Shown here in pieces: positions 7,692 to 13,488 of a stretch of 13,488 nt of DNA (position 1 is the stretch's first letter; each line of letters begins with the position of its first letter). The translations under genes and the position numbers were made by a program. The DNA lies in contig JAALLB010000018.1 of assembly GCA_011087745.1 (NCBI GenBank), positions 1 through 13,488 on the forward strand, written 5' to 3'. Below the pieces are notes generated by a model. It saw only the letters and a list, made by a program, of their open reading frames with translations. It had not been told where the DNA came from and did no database searches. The stretch comes from Hyphomicrobiales bacterium. Its GTDB lineage: Bacteria; Pseudomonadota; Alphaproteobacteria; Rhizobiales; Rhizobiaceae.

Positions 7692-8866
7692 TAGCTGCCT
7701 CTAATTTTCGCCTCATAATTCCAACGAGGACTGGGATTCGGTTTCTCACCATACCCTATGCGAGCAAACATTTGCAGTGTTTCTTGCTTTTCGAGCTTGA
7801 GCATTTTCCTGATCAATTCATACTGCAGCGCCACTTCATCGTACTCCTGCAAGGATTGAGATAAGGGGTGCATGGAAATATCGAGCTCGGTGGCTTTGAG
7901 ATTCATACGAACATAGCTGCGTCCGGCTTTGATCTGGTCTGCGCGAGTATTTCCTGAAGTTTTGACAAAGACATAACCCATGGCAGTTTCAAGGGGTTCC
8001 AAAACAATTGGAATACTTTGCTTGAACGTCCTGCTTTCCGGATCTAGCATTTCCTCTTTATTGAGCTGGCCAAAAAGCCCCAAGGTTTCCAGGAATACAC
8101 CGCCCATATCTATGCCATCCGGATTGGCGTTGATTTCATCCTTGCCCATCCGCATTAAATCAATGCTCTCTTTATAGGTTCTATGAGTATATAATTCAGT
8201 GAGCAAAGCTTTTTTGGTAAGCTCGCGCAGTTCTTCAATACGCTCGCGCTCTGTGACACTTCCCAAACCAAGATTGGTCTCGACTGCTGACAATATGTTG
8301 AGCACATCCACATCTTGCAAAGGTTGACCGGTATCATATGCCTCCTTATTTGATCGACGCTCCAGAATTTGGTCAAACAACGGATCGGGCTCAATACTGC
8401 CATCTTTGACTAACTTGATGCGAGCAACAGGCTTTTGGTCAAGACGCGGAAAGTTCTCCCCATCAGGGAAAAGTTCCAGATTTGCTCTCAGACCAATTTC
8501 CTTGGCCGTCATCATTGCCAACTCGAGAAAACATCCAAGCCCAATCGTGATTTGCCGATCATAGGGATCGGTATGCGGTAAGCGCTTTTCCAAGTCACAG
8601 TAAAGCGTAATCTCATCTTCCGTATCCAGATCAACTACCCAGGGCTGCCTATTATGCGGATTGGGAGCTAAAATAGCGTGGGAAAGCATAATTCGCCGTG
8701 GATCAACATCCGCTTTCGGCCCTAGAGCCAATTTCCATGGTTCAATCGCTTTTGTTGGCGTTCTGGTCATTGCAAAGATACCGCCCGCTCCTGCTGCCAG
8801 AATTACGCCACCGCCCAGGATTTTCAAGAAACTGCGACGTCCAGTTTTTGTATTTTGTTCGGTCAT
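7691..8866 (-). CDS. Tat-exported nitroreductase-like (Acg family) FMN oxidoreductase
   Basis: A 391-residue protein with an N-terminal twin-arginine signal: GRRSFLK (9-15), a hydrophobic glycine/alanine stretch to about residue 32, so probably exported folded with its flavin. The mature part resembles the Acg-type nitroreductase-like family: APNPHNRQPWVVDL (67-80) matches the family FMN-site motif, and ILERRSNKEAYD (167-178) is the second typical block. The physiological substrate of this family is unknown; a quinone or xenobiotic reductase role is inference. ATG 8866 is preferred over ATG 8878 because GGAG lies six bases before it and actually overlaps the upstream ATG. It is the first gene of an operon with marR, a usual layout in which a MarR repressor controls a detoxifying reductase. 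The operon has its own promoter and operator just upstream. Confidence 0.86.
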   Translation of the reverse strand: MTEQNTKTGRRSFLKILGGGVILAAGAGGIFAMTRTPTKAIEPWKLALGPKADVDPRRIMLSHAILAPNPHNRQPWVVDLDTEDEITLYCDLEKRLPHTDPYDRQITIGLGCFLELAMMTAKEIGLRANLELFPDGENFPRLDQKPVARIKLVKDGSIEPDPLFDQILERRSNKEAYDTGQPLQDVDVLNILSAVETNLGLGSVTERERIEELRELTKKALLTELYTHRTYKESIDLMRMGKDEINANPDGIDMGGVFLETLGLFGQLNKEEMLDPESRTFKQSIPIVLEPLETAMGYVFVKTSGNTRADQIKAGRSYVRMNLKATELDISMHPLSQSLQEYDEVALQYELIRKMLKLEKQETLQMFARIGYGEKPNPSPRWNYEAKIRGS

Positions 8867-8881
8867 TGTGAACTCCATTTG

Positions 8882-8916
8882 GTTTAACGTTAAACTAATA
8901 TAGTTTAATATTAACC
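8882..8916. promoter_or_regulatory. Paired dyads, probable MarR operator
   Basis: GTTTAACGTTAAAC at 8882-8895 is a perfect 14-base palindrome. GTTTAATATTAACC at 8903-8916 is the same dyad with one arm mismatch. Their centres are 21 bases apart, about two helical turns, so two dimers would bind the same face of the DNA. An intervening inverted pair TTAAACTA/TAGTTTAA (8890-8897 and 8901-8908) makes the block symmetrical overall. One dyad fills the promoter spacer and the other covers the start region, the expected placement for repression. The bound protein is inferred from the adjacent marR gene. Confidence 0.7.
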
Positions 8917-8925
8917 TAAATACAA
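8897..8925 (-). promoter_or_regulatory. Sigma70-type promoter of the nitroreductase-marR operon
   Basis: On the minus strand TTGTAT (8925-8920) is followed by a 17-base spacer and TATATT (8902-8897). The expected transcript start near 8890 gives a leader of roughly 24 bases that includes the GGAG ribosome site. The promoter is entirely interleaved with the operator dyads. Confidence 0.65.
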
Positions 8926-8945
8926 GACCCTATAAATATTTTCGT

Positions 8946-8962
8946 ACGTCAGGCACTGACGT
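8946..8962. promoter_or_regulatory. 17-base dyad upstream of the choline sulfatase promoter
   Basis: ACGTCAG (8946-8952) and CTGACGT (8956-8962) are perfect inverted arms around GCA. It differs in sequence from the MarR-type dyads. It ends on the first base of the possible -35 box of the sulfatase gene, with its centre about 44 bases before the expected transcript start, which is where activators contacting RNA polymerase often bind. The protein that binds is unknown; no betI or LysR-type gene is visible nearby. Confidence 0.45.
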
Positions 8963-8991
8963 TGCCAAGAAAGTCATTATGGTTTTCTAAT
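8962..8991 (+). promoter_or_regulatory. Possible promoter of the choline sulfatase gene
   Basis: TTGCCA (8962-8967), an 18-base spacer and TCTAAT (8986-8991) each match the sigma70 consensus at five of six positions. The start codon at 9031 would have a leader of about 33 bases, including AGGA eight bases before ATG. Spacing is slightly long and no other evidence is available. Confidence 0.45.
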
Positions 8992-9030
8992 GAGATAACA
9001 AAATTCAGAAGAAATATTTAGGATTGCACC

Positions 9031-10424
9031 ATGTCTAAAAAACCAAACATTCTCATATTCATGGTGGATCAATTAAACGGGACTTTATTTCCAGACGGCC
9101 CCGCAAAATGGCTGCATACCCCTAACCTGGATAAACTTGCCGCTAAATCTGCGCGCTTTGCAAAAAACTATACTTCAAGCCCGCTCTGCGCCCCTGCTCG
9201 TGCTTCTTTCATGTCGGGTCAATTGCCTTCCAGAACCGGGGTTTATGACAACGCAGCAGAATTTCCCTCAAGTGTCCCAACATACGCACATCATTTGCGA
9301 AGCGCCGGCTATTACACCTGTCTTTCCGGAAAAATGCATTTTGTTGGCGCTGACCAACTTCATGGATTTGAAGAACGCTTAACAACAGATGTCTACCCGC
9401 CAGACTTTGGCTGGACACCCGACTATCGCAAACCCGGTGAACGTATTGAATGGTGGTATCATAATTTGGGTTCTGTCACTGGTGCTGGTGTTGCAGAAAT
9501 TACCAACCAGTTGGAATACGATGATGAAGTTGCTTTCAATGCATGTCAAAAAATTCGCAACCTCTCTCGCCGAATTGATGACCGGCCGTGGGCTTTGACA
9601 GTCAGTTTTACACATCCCCATGATCCCTATGTGGCTCGCAAAAAATACTGGGACCTATACGAAGATTGTGCTCATCTTGAGCCAGAAATTTCCCAGATTC
9701 CATTCGAAGATCAGGACGAACATTCAAAGCGTCTTTTTCTGGCAAATGACTATACCCATCCTACTCCAAAACCCGAATGTTTTGGTGTGATATGATCGGG
9801 GAAAAGGGACTGTGGTTCAAAATGAGCTTCTTTGAAGGTTCTGCTCGAACTCCATTGATGATTAGCGCACCACAAATGAAAGTTGGTCTTGTTACAGAAC
9901 CTGTTTCCAATCTCGACATCAACCCGACCCTATGTGCTCTTGCTGGCGTTGATATGAGTTCCATCATGCCATGGACAGACGGCGAAGATATCACTGCCAT
10001 TTCGCACGGTAAAAAACGCTCGACGCCAGTGCCCATAGAATATGCAGCAGAGGGTTCCTATGCTCCTTTGGTTTGCTTGGTCGACGGCAATTACAAATAT
10101 ACAAAATGCGAACTCGATCCACCTCAACTGTTCGACCTGGAGACTGACCCAAATGAGCTAAACAATGTTGCAAGCGATCCAATTCACTCCAAAGCTTTCA
10201 AAAAGCTATCCGAACTGGCAAATCAACGTTGGGACCTGGGAAAGTTTGATAGTGAAATACGCAGCAGTCAGACAGCCCGCTGGGTAGTCTATGAGGCACT
10301 TCGCAATGGAAACTATTTTCCGTGGGATTTCCAACCTTTGCAAAAGGCTTCAGAGCGCTACATGCGCAATCATATGGATCTTAACATTCTTGAAGAACAA
10401 AATCGTTTTCCAAGAGGAGAATAA
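9031..10424 (+). pseudogene. betC: Choline sulfatase with internal deletion and frameshift
   Basis: Choline sulfatase hydrolyses choline-O-sulfate to choline and sulfate, feeding glycine betaine synthesis. The family match is strong: KPNILIFMVDQLNGTLFPDG at the start (metal-site D13), SSPLCAPARASFMSGQLPSR with C53 as the residue turned into formylglycine, SGKMHFVG, GWTPDYRKPGERIEWWYHNL, THPHDPYVARKKYWDLYEDC, and the C-terminal VVYEALRNGNYFPWD, LQKASERYMRNHM and final PRGE. The first frame runs 9031-9795. The rest is in another frame, resuming at DMIGEKGLWFKM near 9789. Between PKPE and DMIGEKG about 50 residues usual for the family are absent, including the helix with RRAYFANISY and the SDHG motif whose Asp and His bind metal and sulfate. 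The combined length is about 460 residues against roughly 510 for the family. A loss of that size that is not a multiple of three should abolish activity. It may be real decay or an assembly deletion. No betI, betB or betA gene is beside it. Confidence 0.9.
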
Positions 10425-10450
10425 GTCACCAAACTTCGTTGCTTCTTATC

Positions 10451-10483
10451 AACAAAGTAAATATCCAAATCATTGACTTTGTT
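10451..10483. other. Weak inverted repeat between choline sulfatase and the DUF2339 gene
   Basis: AACAAAGT (10451-10458) and ACTTTGTT (10476-10483) are perfect 8-base arms around a 17-base AT-rich loop, 26 bases after the sulfatase stop. It could be a weak terminator or a protein site, but the stem is AT-rich and no clean T run follows. The rest of this 110-base gap shows only AGGG eight bases before ATG 10535. Confidence 0.25.
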
Positions 10484-10534
10484 TATCCTTATGAAAGACT
10501 GGTGAGCGATTCAGTCGCAAATTAAGGGAAAACA

Positions 10535-13351
10535 ATGGAAGGATTGCTGATACTAGCCGCGTTGTTTTTCCTCGCACTTCCCATCATCAGTTTCATAATG
10601 GTGCTGAACGCCAACGGCCGCCTAAAAAGAATAGAAGAGCGCCTGGCAAATGTTTCCAAACTGGCATTTGGTGAAGCCAATTTAAATGAAGAAACCCAAA
10701 CACGTCTGGAAGCCATTGAAGAATACCTGTATGGCAGTGCTGAATTTACCCCAAAACCAGCAATGCCAGAAAAATCTGCCGATGATAAAATTACTGAAGT
10801 AATTGATGATGAACCACTTTCAGAAGAGGTAAAACTAGAAGAAGAGCCATCAGATCCTGAACAAGAAGACGAAACCGAACTCCCACTGGCAGCTCAAGAA
10901 GATGCTGTGGAAACTGAACAAGCAAATTTATCAGAATCACAAATCTCAGATTCTTCAAAACCAAAAACCGCCAAAGTAGATTTTGAGAGCCTCGTTGGTG
11001 GACGATGGAGTGTTCTATTAGGCGGCTTCGCGCTTGCGCTTGGTCTTGTATTCCTTGTTCAATATACGATTGAAGCTGGCCTATTGGGCCCGGGCCCTCG
11101 GATTATTCTGGGGTTTGTTTTTTCCGGCCTTCTCTTTGCAGCCGGCGAATGGCTAAGGCGAAGTGATAAAAGTTTTGACCTACCAATTTATGCAAAGGCA
11201 GATGTACCAGGAATTTTAACTGGTGCTGGCGCAATTGGTGCCTTTGCTACGCTTTATGCTGCACACGCATTATACGGATTTGTTGGCCCAGGATTTGCTT
11301 TTGTCGGCCTAACACTGGTTGGCATTGCAACCATGTTGTTATCCTCAATCCACGGGCCAAAACTGGCAGCCATTGGTGTTCTTGGTGCGTATGTTGCACC
11401 AATACTGGTAGACAGCAGAGAGCCAAATCCAATCGCCCTCGCCTTGCATGTAATTGCGGTAACAGCTGTTGTAATGGCAATGGCCCGGATAAGAAATTGG
11501 CCATGGCTCGCCATTGCAGCAAGTATCTTTTCCACGCTCTGGATCATGCTTGCAGCCATCTCTCACGGCCCATCAAATGGCATAGCGGGTGCAATGATGG
11601 TGATTGCTATCACTGCGATATTTGTCATAACCTATGGATTGCACGAATTTCAAAACCGGAAAATTGAGGACGGCTCAACAAGCTGGATCACAGTCCTTTC
11701 TTTTACATTATTGACCGGTGGTTTTGTAGTTCAGCTGGTTGCCAACCAGCAACTGCCAGAAACCGCAACAGCTCTAATTATGGCATTGATCATCATGGGT
11801 GGAGCCAGCATAGCTGCATCCCTTTCAACCACCGCAATCCATGCAACTGTTATCACACTGGTAACACTGCTGCTGTCCAGATTAAGTTATGAGATCATAC
11901 CCAGCATTACGACCACGGATGACTTCTTGCGAGGTATTGTTCCCCGTGACACCTACGGCTTTCTAAGAACCGCATTCTTGCTTGGCCTCCCCCCTGCACT
12001 TCTTGCCATCTGGGACAGTTGGCGCAGTGTTGAAGATGCAAGGAGACAAGCTGGTTGGCTGGCAATCGCAGCTTCCGCATTGGCGTTTTTCGGGTTGCTA
12101 TTCACCTACTTAAGGTTGGCACCTTTTGAAACACGCCCTTTAATTGGAACAGTGGGCATGGGCATTGCCATTTTGCTGGTGCTGCTGACAGAGGCTTTCA
12201 CCAGACGTGCAAATAATGATGTTGAAGCCCCGGCACCTGCTGCCTTCGCGGTTGCAGCTGTATCCTGTCTTTCTCTTTCATTGGCAATAGCGCTTGATCT
12301 GGGCTGGCTACCCCTGGCTTTCAGCCTGAAAGCATTAGGTGTTGCCGGCATTTACATTATGCGCCCATTAAGCGCCATTCCATGGCTGGCGCTTGCTTCC
12401 GGCATTTTGGCGGGCATTGCACTTTGGTTCAACATGCCGTTTGAATACCCAAGCGTCTCATCAACCCTGATCTTCAATGGCTTGCTGTTACTACTGGCCA
12501 TTCCCGCATTATGCCTGATTTGCGCCGGTGAATTGATGCATTTCACCCAACAAGGCGAAGTACAATTCCCGGCCAACGCCCTAACTGCCATCGGCCTGTC
12601 GATATTTGGCTTATTCATCGCGATCAAAATTGTCCATATTGTAAACGATGGCAACCTTGTAAATGCGCGTCAATCACTTGCCGAAACTTCCGGTCATGCG
12701 CTAGCATCGCTCTTCTTGGCATATGGTCTTCGCAGGATCGCAAAATCTACCGGACAAACCGTTTTCACATTCGCCTCTTTAACCGCTTCTGCGGTAAGCG
12801 TTGCCCTAATTTGTTTTGGCCTGCTCGGGCTATTCAACCCGTTCTTTGATGGACAAGGCGTTGGATCAGGCTTGATCTTCAACCTGCTATTGCCAGCATA
12901 CCTTCTCACAGGTCTGGCCGCTGCCGGAATTGCCCTTTACTCGCGCGGAAATGCACCACGTTGGTACACCCTGATGTATGCTGCGCTTTCTGGCGTACTA
13001 TTATTTGCCTACACCAGCCTGATGCTGCGAAAATCCTTCCAGGGACCAAAACTTGGCAGTTGGAAGTTTACTTCTGATCTAGAATTTTGGCTCTATTCAC
13101 CACTCTGGCTTGGATTAGGTGCAATCATCCTAACGGTAGGACTTCGTTATAATTCTATCGTAATCCGCGTTGCATCAGGCATCTTGATAATGCTTACTAT
13201 TCTGAAAGTATTCCTGCTGGACATGTCGGAACTTGAAGGTTTCTTAAGAGCAATTTCATTCATTGGCCTCGGATTAAGTTTGATAGTTGTTGGTAGATTT
13301 TATCAAAGGTTACTGACAAGAGCAGCCAGCCAAACAGAACCTTCAGATTAA
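10535..13351 (+). CDS. DUF2339 multi-pass membrane protein
   Basis: A 938-residue inner-membrane protein of the DUF2339 family, whose function is not established. It begins with one hydrophobic segment (about 3-24), then a short charged, probably coiled-coil stretch (about 28-66: NGRLKRIEERLANV, ETQTRLEAIEEYL). Next comes a Glu/Asp-rich, disordered-looking linker (about 80-145), and then VDFESLVGGRWSVLLGGFALALGLVFLVQY (148-177), the usual entry into the DUF2339 domain. From there to about residue 925 it is almost entirely hydrophobic, with roughly 20 or more membrane segments. Length and plan are normal for the family. ATG 10535 has AGGG eight bases upstream. No enzyme motif is visible; a role in the cell envelope is only a guess from topology. 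The stop is 12 bases before the stop of a possible convergent gene at the right edge. Confidence 0.88.
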   Translation: MEGLLILAALFFLALPIISFIMVLNANGRLKRIEERLANVSKLAFGEANLNEETQTRLEAIEEYLYGSAEFTPKPAMPEKSADDKITEVIDDEPLSEEVKLEEEPSDPEQEDETELPLAAQEDAVETEQANLSESQISDSSKPKTAKVDFESLVGGRWSVLLGGFALALGLVFLVQYTIEAGLLGPGPRIILGFVFSGLLFAAGEWLRRSDKSFDLPIYAKADVPGILTGAGAIGAFATLYAAHALYGFVGPGFAFVGLTLVGIATMLLSSIHGPKLAAIGVLGAYVAPILVDSREPNPIALALHVIAVTAVVMAMARIRNWPWLAIAASIFSTLWIMLAAISHGPSNGIAGAMMVIAITAIFVITYGLHEFQNRKIEDGSTSWITVLSFTLLTGGFVVQLVANQQLPETATALIMALIIMGGASIAASLSTTAIHATVITLVTLLLSRLSYEIIPSITTTDDFLRGIVPRDTYGFLRTAFLLGLPPALLAIWDSWRSVEDARRQAGWLAIAASALAFFGLLFTYLRLAPFETRPLIGTVGMGIAILLVLLTEAFTRRANNDVEAPAPAAFAVAAVSCLSLSLAIALDLGWLPLAFSLKALGVAGIYIMRPLSAIPWLALASGILAGIALWFNMPFEYPSVSSTLIFNGLLLLLAIPALCLICAGELMHFTQQGEVQFPANALTAIGLSIFGLFIAIKIVHIVNDGNLVNARQSLAETSGHALASLFLAYGLRRIAKSTGQTVFTFASLTASAVSVALICFGLLGLFNPFFDGQGVGSGLIFNLLLPAYLLTGLAAAGIALYSRGNAPRWYTLMYAALSGVLLFAYTSLMLRKSFQGPKLGSWKFTSDLEFWLYSPLWLGLGAIILTVGLRYNSIVIRVASGILIMLTILKVFLLDMSELEGFLRAISFIGLGLSLIVVGRFYQRLLTRAASQTEPSD

Positions 13352-13363
13352 AACAACACTGAA

Positions 13364-13438
13364 CTATTCAATGATAACGCGGTGAGAAACGTCATTACCG
13401 TTTGTAATCGTCAATTCTTTAAAACCAACAATCTTGAT
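13364..13438 (-). CDS. Possible C-terminus of a leftward gene (very short, uncertain)
   Basis: On the minus strand an open frame reads IKIVGFKELTITNGNDVSHR VIIE in two adjoining pieces and then TAG at 13366-13364. The frame is also open through the inverted repeat to the contig edge, giving about 40 codons. It would converge on the DUF2339 gene. The residues look protein-like, but the stretch is too short to assign to a family. If the terminal repeat is a foreign junction, only the 24 residues inside it belong to the native gene. The frame could be open by chance. Confidence 0.3.
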   Translation of the reverse strand: MKIVGFKELTITNGNDVSHRVIIE

Positions 13439-13488
13439 TATACTCCGAGTCCTTGAAAATCTGATTATTTGGGGTTGACGTTTCAGGC
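13439..13488 (-). repeat. Right copy of the 50-base terminal inverted repeat
   Basis: Exact inverted copy of positions 3-52. Both copies point outward with the same sequence: moving from the unique region to either end one reads TATACTCCGAGTCC first and GACGTTTCAGGC last. A short frame running inward from each end (PETSTPNNQIFKDSEY) is open through the repeat, so it could come from a coding sequence present in more than one place. There is no second sequence in the window to test this. Confidence 0.95.

Noticed and set aside
10513..10525. GCGA-ttcag-TCGC dyad upstream of the DUF2339 gene, containing a GATTC methylation-type site
   Set aside because: Four-base arms only; GANTC sites are frequent and a single one says nothing about cell-cycle control.
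3..13488. Idea that the whole window is a composite transposon or linear plasmid bounded by the terminal repeats
   Set aside because: No transposase, resolvase, replication or telomere protein gene is present, the genes look like normal chromosomal ones, and the left repeat cuts a gene. An insertion boundary or assembly join explains the same facts more simply.

Overview
The window looks like a piece of the chromosome of an alphaproteobacterium, most likely a marine member of the Hyphomicrobiales. The basis is the gene types and their protein sequences (choline sulfatase, serine-glyoxylate-type aminotransferase, DUF3750, DUF2339, Acg-type nitroreductase) together with a base composition that looks to be in the mid-40s percent GC by eye. 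No lineage marker is present, so this placement is inference. No tRNA, rRNA, CRISPR array, phage or recognisable transposase gene was seen.

Layout, left to right: a 50-base sequence repeated in inverted orientation at the other end (3-52 and 13439-13488); a broken N-terminal part of a D-lactate dehydrogenase-type FAD oxidase (-); a divergently transcribed CLC chloride/proton antiporter with a CBS tail (+); a class V PLP aminotransferase (+); a membrane-anchored GGDEF/EAL protein with a dead cyclase half and an intact phosphodiesterase half (-); a secreted DUF3750 protein (-); divergent from it a class II aldolase/adducin enzyme (+); then a two-gene operon read leftwards, made of a Tat-exported Acg-like nitroreductase and a MarR regulator whose start overlaps the nitroreductase stop; divergent from that a choline sulfatase (+) that has lost an internal segment and the reading frame; and finally a large DUF2339 multi-pass membrane protein (+). 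A possible C-terminus of another leftward gene sits at the right end.

Most genes are neighbours rather than one pathway. The one tight regulatory unit is the 164-base space between the nitroreductase-marR operon and the choline sulfatase. It holds a good sigma70-type promoter (17-base spacer) overlapped by two similar dyads 21 bases apart, a likely MarR autoregulation site. It also holds a separate 17-base dyad next to a possible promoter for the sulfatase. No known or novel defence or mobile system was recognised. The most notable points are the terminal inverted repeats, whose inner edge is exactly where the oxidase gene stops resembling its family; the two damaged genes; and the paired operator. 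The damage and the terminal repeats could be assembly or sequencing artefacts and need to be checked against reads.
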